A stretch of DNA of 64,000 nucleotides. Source: Acorus gramineus. Lineage: Eukaryota > Streptophyta > Magnoliopsida > Acorales > Acoraceae. The position numbers and the translations under genes were made by a program. The notes beneath the pieces were generated by a model, which was given only the letters and a program-made list of their open reading frames with translations, was not told the origin of the DNA and ran no database searches. Shown one piece after another: positions 1 through 10,913 of the stretch (positions are counted from its first letter, which is position 1; every line of letters starts with the position of its first letter). The stretch covers positions 15,821,496 to 15,885,495 of the forward strand of contig CM060857.1 of the NCBI GenBank assembly GCA_030737835.1. The letters run 5' to 3'.

Positions 1-2394
1 TTTTAATAAATAGCAAACACCTTCTAATGAGATATATGTTTTCATAAAATGTGTGTATCGCTCCATTTTGGATTGAATAAGGCTTGTTAGTGGGGCTTAT
101 AATTTAGGGCATAGGTATCATCACTGTTAAAAAAACATTTAAGGGAGCCTATTAATTAATTTCATGTGGACATTAATTGTGAAAGATTCCATGATTTCTT
201 AGTGTTTAGAATTTTTTTTATAAGCAATTAAATTAAATGATTGGCTTTCTGTTTTGAAGGTTATTAGAATATAATAATAAATTTAAAACACACACTTATT
301 AAGAATATATCATTCATAAATAATCGTACGCAATTAATTTATAGATACTTATTTATCTTTTTGATAAGAGAATAAATAACGATTTAATTTAATTCAATTC
401 TCTCAAATATCACATAAAATATTTTAAAATACCACGTGGAATATTCCAAGTGATATGTTGCATATAAAAATTAGTAGACTCATCCCATTGATCTATGCGT
501 GTCTCGATAATAGCTGTGAGGTTCAGGATATCTTTGGAAATAAATATAGGCTTCACTTTTTATGCATTGTTGTCAATCCCTTTAATAGCTATTTGTTGTC
601 TTATTATATTGCATAATTTCGTGTGAGCTGGTTACGAGGTCAACTCAATTGGGAGCGATGATTTCATTTTATTGTGCAGAGTCAAAACAAAATGTCATTT
701 GGTTGATGCATTTTTTAATTTAATTTTAATTTGTGGAGTGAAAGCCTTAATGCCATCATCCTAAAATCCCAAAATCTTGCACTTATTGTAAACTAAATGA
801 AACACATGAATATAAGAATACACAATCAAAACATATAGAAAAAAGAGAAATAGAAAAAGATTTTTATTCACTATTTGTTGATTATGGAATACATAATAAA
901 TTCATCTATTTATTGGGTACATGAAAGAATCTCAAAAGGTTAAGAGTTATAAATCATAAGAGGTGAGAGGGTAGTTAGTGAAATGATTAAAAGTGAGGGT
1001 TATGGAAGTGAAGAGAGAGGGTTATGGAGAAAGTTGTGGTTCATTTTGGAAGGGATATAGATAGTAATTTGATTAATTTGCAATGGGTAAAATAGTCAGT
1101 TAATTTAAGATTCTTGATGGAATTTGAGATTACCACAAAATAAGGGTGGAAATTTGAATCCACCATATTTTCCATCTGACTTGATTTTAATTTTAATAGA
1201 GCTCACGATTACCATCAAGATTACCACCAACTAAACACTGGATTCTATACACCTTCCTGATAATCTCATATGAAATCAAATTCCATCTTAGAATAATACA
1301 AACCAAACGGGGCTTAAGTTCAATCAATAAAATCATAAATCACAGGTGGGATTTCAAGAATTGAAAAAGATAAACCTGTCGAGTGAAAGTTTTTTTTTTA
1401 TGGATGAGTACTTTTACAGGTAGTATAATATAATATAATATAATAAATGCTTGCCTACGAAGTATATATATTTTTTTGTATTTTGTAATTGTGTGTGTGT
1501 GTTAACACAGTGAAGTATATAGATAATTTCACTTAAAGCCTTAGAAATTTCTATGTGGAACAAGATGTGTGAACCCTCAGAGTGGTCAATCATCCTTTGT
1601 AAAACAGATTAGACAATATTAGTCTCGAAAAACATCCCCCACTTACAAGTTAGGGAGGCTGCATTGTCACAACTCAATTACTTATACGGCTAGGACCTTA
1701 ACGGAAAAAAAAAAAAGTTATACTGCTAGCAAAATAAATATGTCCTGACATTTGTTATGTTCTATTAGTAATCATTATTGATTTTTTTTTAAAAAAAATA
1801 TACTTGCGAATGAAATATATATTGTAATACAAATTAAATTTTATACTTAATTATATGAGTGTATTTTATCTTAAAAAAAATTTAATGTTCCATAATTTGT
1901 GATAAAGTCCAGCTATTGCAATGTATAAGGTTGTAAAATAGACTGAGTGTATCATCGCTCACAATGCTATATATCCCCTATACATGTGGCCCTCCTCTAC
2001 ATGCAAACTGTTCACATGAAAGGTTAGCTAATACCATCATAATGGTCCATTGCAACATTATAATTTCTGAGCTGGTTTGACAATGGATAAGTGATGGGAT
2101 AAATGGTTGACCTTTGACATAGATTGATAACTTTGTCTCTAAAGGACTTTACCAAAAAAAGAACCCTAAAATTTAAGAGAAAAAATGAGTTTTATAAAAT
2201 AATATTTTTGAAATTAGCATTCAAATTAATTTGATTTTTTTTTTTTTTTTTTTGACAAAAATGATCATCCTTTCATAGGATACGATTTTAAAATGAAAAT
2301 AGTGATTTTGTTTGTTCCATAACTATGAATAAAAACAAAATCATTACACATTTTATTATTTATCTATTACTAAAATTACCATTCTCGAATTAGT
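1..2394. other. AT-rich intergenic DNA, no gene seen
   Basis: No long open frame, RNA gene or clear element is visible. The stretch holds poly-A/T runs, a short TAATA repeat near 1428-1445 and a (GT)n run near 1490. I see nothing in it that supports a gene. Confidence 0.6.
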
Positions 2395-3600
2395 CGGCCG
2401 TGCGATTCCATAATATTTTATGTGATTTCAAAGCTCAAGAAATGTTGTAGAATGTTAATGTTAAGTCCGCATAGTCTGGTAAAAAAAAGAAAAAGCAACA
2501 ACTGCACCATGAATAATCAACTATCTGATCCGTATTATATGGTATTAAATTTATATATTTACGAACCCATAAATGAAACTTTCAGGCCAAGCTAGATATC
2601 ATAAACTCTGTAGTTAATCTCAACCATTTGTTTTTTAATATTTAAAATTTGAAAATCTTTGAAAATGGACTTTCACGATATTTTATGCCATCCTAAGACC
2701 CAATAAATATTGTAGAATGTTAAAGTGAAGTCAGCCGTGTCCCAGATAATTCATTAAAACAACTAAACCATGATTTTTACAATAAAAAAATTAAACCATG
2801 AATAATTGACCATCTAATCCGAACTGTATGGTATCAAAAAATAAATTATTTACATAGCCATAAATGAAACTTTTTGACAAAGTCAGATCTCATAAACTCC
2901 TTAATTCATCTCACTTGTTACTTTTTAATCATTTAAAATCTAAATTTTTTGAAAACTTAATTTCTAGGCTTGCAATGGGGTCGAATTGAATTCGAAACCG
3001 ACAGGTTGAACCTGATTTTTATATGGGTTGGGTTAATCAAATCGAGTTAGGGTTTGGGTTCAGGTTGTTAAATTCGGGTTGACTCATAAATCGGGTTGGG
3101 TTCGGGTTAGCCTCACTTACAACCCTATCCGGCCAACCCGAACCCGTAAACTAATAGTTAAAAAAAACAAATCATGGTCGTTCATTCTGTAGTTCATAAG
3201 CTGGGCCGTTCAAATTTTAGGTAAACCTAACTAATCTTACAGATTGGGTTAAGTTGGTTTATTTAATTTACACATCATGTTTAAAAATCGGGTTGAATTG
3301 GATTAAGATTGAATAGTTTAAAATTAAAGTTAGGTTCAGATTGAGGTCAACCAAAATCTAACATGTCCGAGTTGCAGTCTTACTAATTTCCCTTGATCCC
3401 GATACCAGGAAATGCTGTTAATATTAAAAATCAGGGTTTGGAAGTCGGTCAGTCTCGGACAGTTCATTAAAACAACCACACCATCTGATTAGAATCGTGC
3501 GGTTCAAATTTACGGATCATAAATGGAAGCTTCTGGAAGCCCGTTCAAATAAACTCCTTGATATCAGCCGTTGGTTCTTAAATCAAATCAGATCAGTTCT
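2395..3600. repeat. Three degenerate copies of a ~250-300 bp unit
   Basis: Copies lie at about 2395-2650, 2651-2964 and 3391-3600. Each carries the same order of landmarks: a GTAGAATGTTAA-type motif (GTTAATATTAA in the third), ATTAAAACAAC or a relative, an ACCAT...TCTGAT block, CATAAATG, CATAAACTC or AATAAACTCC, and an ending TTTTTAAT/TTCTTAAAT. The third copy is separated from the second by the hAT-like element at 2965-3382. The third copy runs into the 5' region of the candidate gene at 3.86 kb, so it may supply part of that promoter. Divergence is high and the ends are approximate. Confidence 0.55.
2965..3382. mobile_element. hAT-type non-autonomous element rich in GGGTTCGGGTT units
   Basis: The element starts TAGGCTTGCAA and ends TTGCAGTCTTA, an imperfect inverted pair. 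It is flanked by TTAATTTC (2957-2964) and CTAATTTC (3383-3390), an 8 bp target duplication with one mismatch, as expected of hAT elements. Inside are many degenerate GGGTTGGGTT/GGGTTCGGGTT units and their complements near both ends, typical of subterminal transposase-binding repeats. There is no transposase frame. Confidence 0.6.
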
Positions 3601-3861
3601 CGCGAAATTAATGGAAGTCCAGCTGTCCAACTCACACTCCCGAAACAAACAAAAGGACCTCCAACGGCTCATTTTGCTCCATATATCGCACTCTTCTTGC
3701 GTCTCAACGTGAGGGTTCTCGCTTCTTCTCTTTTCCATGGCTAGGGTTTTGATTTGGGTACCCTTTTTAGTTTTTTTTTTTTTCTTTCTGTTCGGAGTGA
3801 TTTGTTTGTAGGGTTTCGCGTTTGAAATGGAAATGGAGGTGTCGACACCATCTTCGCCTTC

Positions 3862-4313
3862 ATGAGGTTGGCGGAGTTCGCGATTTTTTTCCCCTTCTTC
3901 ATCGCCTTCATCATGTTTGAACACCTTGTGAGTCTCTTTCTCTCTCTCTCTCTATCTGGGTGTGTGTGTGGCTTCATATAGATCGATCGTTCTCTGTGCA
4001 TCTGAAGTAAAACAAAATTAGGGTTTTGTTTGATAAAACTGTTCTTTGGAAGTGTTGTGTCATGAATAGAAAGATTGGAAAGAGGTTCATTTTTTTTATT
4101 TAAATATCACACCATATGTTCAGTGATCCCATTGCATTTACATATAATTTTTCCCATTTTGTTTCTGTACTTGCAAATGCAGATACAAACCGCGCAGGTA
4201 AATTGAGATTTAGGAGATGAGTGATCTACATATATGATATTCATTCCATTGTTCAAATCTGGAATCTATTGTGGATTCTTTGTTTTTTTCAGGTATTCGG
4301 AGATGAACTTTGA
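3862..4313 (+). CDS. Candidate three-exon micropeptide gene (33 aa, one membrane segment)
   Basis: Exons 3862-3927, 4183-4197 and 4293-4313 join in phase. Each junction is canonical: donor GTGAGT at 3928, acceptor ending GCAG before a 15 bp microexon, donor GTAAAT, acceptor TTTCAG. The product would be 33 residues, beginning MRLAEFAIFFPFF and ending VFGDEL, with one hydrophobic helix at about residues 5-20. A T/C-rich leader with a possible 5'UTR intron (about 3711-3811) precedes it. A 12-codon upstream frame (3827-3865) ends in a TGA that overlaps the ATG as ATGA. I do not recognise the protein. Two further GT-AG exons may follow (to about 4485), so this could instead be a non-coding or decayed transcript. 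Confidence 0.35.
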
Positions 4314-5349
4314 TCAATGAAGTACATATATGTAAGTTTGAGCATATTTTAATGAGCAGCTAAGGTTAGCACTCTTGTACATCTTCCTCGTTTTATAATT
4401 TGCTTGAGCAATGTGCTGACCATGGCAATCATTTGCTACAGGCCCCCTTTGTGGAGCTCCTTGGGGTGCCTTGCATCTGAAAATGGTAGGCATCTACTCC
4501 ATGTTATAATCCCAAACCCTACTTCAGAATTCTGAGGTTTGGTGTCTTATCAAGAAATGTCTCTTTTTTTTCCCTGTTTTTTTTTTTGTGTTGGAATTTG
4601 ATTGATTTTTTTTTTGGCTTATGTGTCTTTGATTTATTTTTCCCCGTTGGGTTTAGTTTGAACTTTGAATGCAGATTTAAATTGGCTGATGTTGTTGAGA
4701 AATCAAAAGGATGCTAACAATAATAAAAGGAAAAATAAAGAAAGGGTAGCTAGAAAGATGTTTGATGGAAGTGTATAAAATTTAAATTTTTGGTTTCGTA
4801 GCCTAGATTAGTTTTGAAGTTCTAATTCATGGTTTCTACTTTTGTTTGATCTTTTATTATTAGTATTCTATTATTTAAATACCATGTTTTAGCTATCTTT
4901 ATGGCTTGGCAGCTGTCACAAGTGGATTTTCACTAAGATTTGATTTTCAATTTAAGCGGCAGCAACCTCATCCTGCAAGGTATACTTATTTGGCAACTCA
5001 ATTATACATCTTGTCAATTTTTTTTCTCTTTATTAGGCTATTATCTCAATTTATCTACTCTGGATACAAATGGAAGTATCACTTTAAAGTGTACACTCTT
5101 TTTTGTTTCTTCCATGTCATTTCTCTATGATGCTTGGATCAGTCTCCACCATGTTTGGTTCCTCAAAGAATGCTTGGTTCAATAAAAAAAAAAAAAAATT
5201 ACACATCAACGAATATTATAAATTTATACAGGTATTTACATGCTAATGGAGGTTTAACTTAAGATTTTGATGCATGAAAAAGGACCTATAAATCTAAAAA
5301 TCAGGCATATGGATCTCCAAATATTAAGCAACCCTATAAAATGATCCAA
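4314..5349. other. Possible 3' exons or intergenic DNA
   Basis: Donor GTAAGT at 4332 and an acceptor CTACAG at about 4441 could define later exons of the transcript above. A short open stretch at about 4903-4980 ends in a GT donor-like site (its residues include SGFSLRFDF), but I do not recognise it and it has no partner exon. The rest is AT-rich. Confidence 0.3.
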
Positions 5350-5714
5350 CCTTACCATTTCAGGTTCAATAAACTTCATTGAGTGATTTAAGAAATTGAC
5401 CATTTTACTAAAAAAATAAAATACCTCACATGATACTACCATTTCAGGTTTAATAACCTTCATTGAGTGATTTAGGAATTTCACATTTTCACTAAAAAAC
5501 AAAAATCCCTCTCACACATGATCCTACCATTTCAGGTTTAATAACCCTCATTGAGTGATTTAGGAAATGATCCCCTTTAATATTGTAATTTTTTAGAATC
5601 TGATCTTGTTGTTTCATATATCCCAGATTGTTACAGTGATTTAGGAAATGATCCCCTTTAATATTGTAATTTTTTAGAATCTGATCTTGTTGTTTCGTAT
5701 ATCTCAGATTGTTA
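5350..5714. repeat. Local tandem repeats, ~86 bp and 81 bp periods
   Basis: A motif ACCATTTCAGGTTYAATAA followed by CATTGAGTGATTTA recurs three times (near 5354, 5440 and 5526). Directly after, an 81 bp unit starting GTGATTTAGGAAATGATC is present twice (5555 and 5636) with very few differences. An open frame across it on the minus strand is a by-product of the repeat. Confidence 0.8.
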
Positions 5715-6115
5715 CCCTTTTTACTATACTAAATTATGTTATTCCATATCTCTATCTCCCTCAAGTTTCCTACTGAAATTACACAAAGCCAGATATAAAG
5801 ACCCATACACCCCCACAAGATTCAAGTATCTATGTGGCTGTTTTATTAGGGAAAATGCCTCACAGAGGCATACAGAACCAAGTGAGTTTTATATGCTGAC
5901 AAAATGTGGAATGGGCAATGATCATGAGAAAACCATTGAGCATTTATTTGTATGTCATGTTTTGATACACACCTACATATGTATGAGATGTTACCGTTTG
6001 GACAATCACCAAGTTCAATAACTCATTCCACCATTGTGTGCTAGCATTCCATTCCATGTGATCAGGGCATTAGTGAACTATCCACCCACTGATTATTCCA
6101 GCTCACGGGGTTTGC

Positions 6116-6225
6116 TTGGATTTCTGGGTTTTGGAGTCAGAAGTTTTGATTCGGCTGTAACCTGTACGCCTTGGATTTCTGGGTTTTGGAGTCAGAAGTT
6201 TTGATTCAGCTGTAACCTATACGCC
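6116..6225. repeat. 55 bp tandem duplication
   Basis: The unit starting TTGGATTTCTGGGTTTTGGA occurs at 6116-6170 and 6171-6225 with two or three base differences. No gene context was recognised around it. Confidence 0.9.
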
Positions 6226-7783
6226 TTTCTATGTTTCAGTTTCTGTTAGGTTTGTTATGTTAATTTCTTTCATGCTATAATTGGATTCATACATTAGCTT
6301 CTGATATTTTTTTTTTATTGATCATTCATGATTAATTGCTATTACATCAGTATTGATTTTTGACAAAGCAGGTTATATGGATCATATAACCCAATATGGT
6401 TGTGCTTTTGGAAGTGAAATATATATCACTTATTGGAAATGACTGAAAAGGAAAGTATCAGGATTGGTAACATATCTAAACTACTGATGTCAAAATTTGA
6501 GAAGTAAAGGTTCACGCTCGCGACCATAAAATGCTTATTGAAGTCCATATTATCCAAGTTAAAAGTTCAACATCAATTTAGACGTGACTAGAGGGGGGTA
6601 TTCAGTATTCTAATATGAGCGAGCCTACATCATCTAACCATTTTCATAGTTCTATATACCCCAATCCTTGATAGAAGCTGATACAGAAAAAAAAAAATCC
6701 AAACAGAATCAACAGCTCAGTTTAGAATATCAAATACAGAGATAGACAAACCCAATTATCCAAATTAAGTTAAACCAGGCAATGTTTGGGATGAAGATTT
6801 AACAATGTTAGGCATTGATGTATTTGTTTGTATAGATTTGGGACATCAAACCTGTACACAAGTATTTTTTGAGGTGTATAAAAGATCTCATGGATCTTTT
6901 TTTTTTGATGTATAATATATTTATTATTTACTGTTAGCACAACTTATCTAGAAATAGAATATTTAGATATACATAATATCCTATGGTGTAATATATATTA
7001 TCCTATTATTTGGGGGTAATGTCACAGCTTTATAAAAAAAAAGTGTTTAATTTCCATTCTTTAATTGACTTTTTCATCATATCCTTGTCATATATAAAAA
7101 AAATTACAATTTGTGGCTTTGATGATTTTTCTTGTAGTTATATGAAAACTGAGAGTGTTTGCTATGAAACAACATTAATGGCTACCTACCTATCATTTTG
7201 ATGTACAATTTTGTATAAATGATTCTAAAGTTGTATTTATACATTTTCTTTTATGCAAATATCTATATCAATCTTTTAAAGTTTTATCTATTACTTGCAT
7301 ATCAGATTGTTTGATGTTTATAGTTTTCATAAAAATTGGTACCTAATGAAAATCTCTCTGTAAAGTATAATAAAACAACACGCGCATTTGTGGGTAAACA
7401 TGACTAGTATTAATTAATGCGATAAGATGATCTCTCTTTTGTTATTTTTCAACATTCATTGTGATCAATCTCCTTCTGATTCAACATCTTTGTCTACGTT
7501 GATATTTTTTTTTTTATAAATAACTATCAAATATATGTAACTATGTTTAATTTTGTATGTATCATATTATATTTCTGTATTTTTGTGACTCTGTCTATAA
7601 GGGATAGTTCGGATATTATGAAAAGTCAAGGGGCAAAAAGAAAATATGACCAGATTTCAATGGTAAATACAAAATAAAAAATAATCTTGGGATAGAAAAA
7701 CAATTATACCCTTGATCAAGGGGCATTTGAACAACATACCCTTTACTTTTTAACCATAAAAGTTACAATCCGAGAATCACTTT
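6226..7783. other. AT-rich intergenic DNA
   Basis: No supported gene. Short open frames here are isolated, AT-rich, and lack splice partners or recognisable motifs. Confidence 0.5.
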
Positions 7784-9231
7784 TAGGCCTAGTTTAGTAT
7801 GGGGATAAGGGGTTGGGATAAGGAAATAATTGAGTTAAATTACTTGTTATCCCATATAGCATAGAAAAAAAGGAGATAAAGTATGTATAATTGTCTACAT
7901 TTTGAAGTAAAAAATGGGAATAATTTGTTCTGGGTAAAAGGTAGAACATATTTTATCTCTATTTTTTATTTTTATTTTGTAAAATTGGGATAGCATTTAT
8001 GACTGTTATTTTCCAATAAAAAAAAGTAAAAATCAAAAGGAAAAAAGTAGCCAAATAAGCATGTATGCAATGACCAAATCAATTAGAACTTTGTTTACAT
8101 AAAAAAAATTATTAAAAATAAAGCGTAGAACTATGAACAGTATACATGAATTATAGGGAAAAAATTCAGAATAATAACAGATTATAAGGTATTTGTAGTT
8201 ATGAGTATTTGTAAAAAAAAGTTACATAACAACAAAACAAAAGGATCTAAATAGTATAACAGCAAAAAATTAATTAAAAAATTATGGTTAAATTTGGACC
8301 TTTGTTTTTTTGTTCATTCAATTACTTTGTTCACATAATCAGTTTAGTTGTGTTATTGTTCTTCTTTTTTTTTCTGTGTTTGGTAAGTAACTGTATTGCC
8401 TCAAGAAAATGTTGGGATAGAAAATAAGCTAAAAGAACTTATTGGACTACATAAGAAAATCAATTTACAAGAGGATTTTAGAGCCCATCAATATAACAGC
8501 TCAACAACTCCACATGAAACCCTTATTAAAAAAAAAAAAAAAGTAACGCATGAAACAAGAGAGATCCAAACACACCCATATCAATGTGTCTAATTTGGCG
8601 TTAATCTATATATGTTATAATTCATTAAAGAGGATTCTTAAGTTTAGATTTCATTAAAATTCATAAATTTTTTAATAATATAAATATATTTGATTAATAC
8701 AAATATATTTGATATTTTTTAAAAAATTTAAAGTTATCCCATATTTGATACTGTTAGAATAAAGAAAAAATGAATTCTTGTTATTATATTAGAGGAGCCA
8801 GAGGACTCTATTTATAGATACATAGAGGAAATCCTAAAATATCAGATAAGGAATATAGGAAAATTAGGAAATTAATAATATCACAATAACGACAATAAAG
8901 ATATAATATTATCCTAATAATGACTCTTTAACACTCTCTTTCAAACTTTGAATGATAGAACCCTTAGAGTTTGCAGAAAAATGAGAAGGTGGCGGAGCTG
9001 GTGATAGAGAGTTGCACAGAGGTGTGCAAGGGAGTCGTGAGATTGCACGAGAGCACGATAGGGCGGTCGAGGCCGTAGGGAGATGCGTGAAGGTGTGCAA
9101 ATATTCGAGGAGGATTGTAGAGATTTTGGATGAAGAAAAGAATCAGACAGATGCATAGAGAACGAAAAATCGAGCGAAACGGACCCCTGGATCACCTTAA
9201 TCGGACTTTCGGAGATGAAGTTATGACCGAT

Positions 9232-10209
9232 TTAGTGATTTTGAAGTCTCAAGGAGGTGCCGGAGGCGGCCGGGGGAGCACGACGGCGACCGGAGGAGCC
9301 GGAGGCGAAGAGCGGCCGGAGGCGGCGGATGTCCTCTGGCGGCGGCGGAGGGCAGACTCGGGTCGCGTCCTGGGCCAGGTTAGCGGAGGTCGGATGCTGG
9401 GCCGAGTTCGCGGATCCGGGTTGCTGGGCCGGGTTCGCGAATCCGGGTCGGATGCTGGGAGGACTCGGGTCGGATGCTGAGAGCGCCCGGGTCAGACGCG
9501 CGAGATGATCCGGACAGCTCGAGACAGGCTGGCGTGCCGGGTCGGACGCGCGAGATGATCCGGACAGCTCGAGACAGGCTGGCGTGCCGGGTCGGACGCG
9601 CGAGATGATCCGGACAGCTCGAGACATGCTGTGGTGCTTGGTCGGACGCGCGAGATGGCGGATGTCCTCCGGCGGCGGCGGAGGGCGGCCAGAGGCGGCG
9701 GCAGGGCGGCCGGAGGGCGGATTCGGGTCGCGTCCCGGGCCGGGTTCGCGGATCCGGGTTGCTGGGCCGGGTTCGCGGATCCGGGTCGGATGCTGAGAGC
9801 GCTTGGGTTGGGCACCGGGTCGGACGCGCGAGATGATCCGGACAGCTCGAGACAGGCTGGGGTGCCGGGTCAGACGCGAGAGATGATCCGGACAGCTCGA
9901 GACAGGCTGGGGTGCCGGGTCTGACGCGCGAGATGATCCAGACAGCTCGAGACAGGCTGGTAGGAGCTGTCCCAGCAGATCCCGGGAAATCCGAGCAGAA
10001 TCAGCGCGACAGATCCTGGAAAATCCGAGCAGATGCAACCGCGCAGCAGGGCGCGACACGGCAGGGCACTGCGTGGCAGGGTACCGGGCAGGGCGCGCGG
10101 CAGGGCGGCGCCGGGCAGCCGCAGGGGCTGCGACGGCAGCGGCACGACGGCGACTGCGAGGGCACGACCGTGACGACGACGGCAAATGGTATAAAGGTGA
10201 CGTCAACAT
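9232..10209 (-). other. Repeat-derived open frame inside the TRIM-like element
   Basis: A 325-codon frame runs through the GC-rich interior on the element's sense strand. Its translation is rich in Ser, Arg, Pro and Ala and repeats VSSCPDHL and SGSSRASDPA. It has no gag zinc knuckle, protease or polymerase motif. The opposite strand is also open for long stretches, as expected from high GC content. I regard it as a frame opened by the repeat, not a shown protein. Confidence 0.3.
9390..9960. repeat. 50 bp and ~28 bp GC-rich tandem repeats
   Basis: A 50 bp unit containing CGAGATGATCCGGACAGCTC starts at 9501, 9551, 9601, 9829, 9879 and 9929, with a shortened copy at 9651. Between the two groups and before them lie ~28 bp units of the form GCCGGGTTCGCGGATCCGGG (9390-9480, 9739-9800). 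The array is strikingly GC-rich against its AT-rich flanks. Confidence 0.9.
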
Positions 10210-10913
10210 CTTTTATATCTCGCGAGCAAAATTCCTCCCCTGCTCAGATTGAAGACTCTTCAATCGAAGCGGGGAAGAGAAAGAGAAACTTTTATGGATC
10301 TAGGATTTTTGATGTGGTGGTTCTGATACCATGTTAGAATAAAGAAAATGGAATTCTTGTTATTATATTAGAGGAGTCAAAGAGTTTTATTTATAGATAC
10401 ATAGAGGAAATTCTAAAATACCAGATAAGGAATCTAGGAAATTAATAATATCACAATAATGACAATAAAGATGTAATATTATCCTAATAATGACTCTTTA
10501 ACAGATACAAATGTAAGATTATAGATAAGAGCACAAAAAATAAAACACATTATCAAAATGTAAATCTGAATAAAAATAGTTATTTTTTTATTATCAGAAA
10601 TTAAACTAATTTAATCCTAAATATTTATTCCTTTATCAAACTAGATCTTAAAATAAACCCATCACCAAAATAATGTCTCAGAACATGGTGAGATTATACA
10701 CAAAATCACAGAAAATATTTATCGCACATGCATCACAGAGAAATACACTGACAAACACAATCTTAATCTGGAAACACCTATCACATAAACTCCACACACA
10801 CAAAAAAGTATTCCTATAGCAGAGGTTAATTTACAATAATTTTCACAAATTCAATCAGATTCACCAAAAATCAATCATATCAATCATATGTACAATTTGA
10901 TTTCATCCCTAGA

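Larger units (their letters stand above)
8752..10503 (-). mobile_element. TRIM-like non-autonomous LTR retrotransposon
   Basis: Near-identical direct repeats at 8752-8933 and 10332-10503 (182 and 172 bp) start TGTTAGAATAAAG and end CTTTAACA, so they have TG...CA ends. A 5 bp target duplication GATAC flanks the whole (8747-8751, 10504-10508). Next to the right LTR, 10319-10331 is the complement of TGGTATCAGAACC, close to the initiator-methionine tRNA primer-binding site, so the element reads on the minus strand. A purine-rich tract complementary to 8934-8950 precedes the other LTR. The minus-strand LTR contains a TATA-like TATAAATA (right copy about 10390). The 1.4 kb inside encodes no gag or pol. 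It is larger than most TRIMs because of the GC-rich repeat array. Confidence 0.85.
7784..10650. mobile_element. Old DNA element, split by a TRIM-like insertion
   Basis: The two parts are 7784-8751 and 10504-10650. The left end TAGGCCTAGTTTAGTA and the right end CAAACTAGATCTTA are imperfect inverted repeats. The left 230 bp and the right 150 bp align with the copy at 17585-18068, sharing GGGATAAG, ATAAAATTG and CATATTTGAT landmarks. At 8747-8751/10504-10508 the TRIM insertion duplicated GATAC. No transposase frame is seen. The superfamily is unclear because I could not find a convincing target duplication for the outer element. Confidence 0.5.

Noticed and set aside
2990..3140. GGGTT repeats considered as interstitial telomere DNA
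   Set aside because: The plant telomere unit is TTTAGGG; these units are degenerate GGGTTCGGGTT and lie within an element with inverted ends.
3583..4001. Lys/Arg/Glu-rich minus-strand open frames opposite the 3.7 kb leader
   Set aside because: They arise from the T/C-rich leader and a CT run on the other strand; no motif or splice structure.
9130..10337. Several plus-strand frames of 70-140 codons in the GC-rich array
   Set aside because: Produced by high GC content and repeats inside the TRIM-like element; the translations repeat out of phase.
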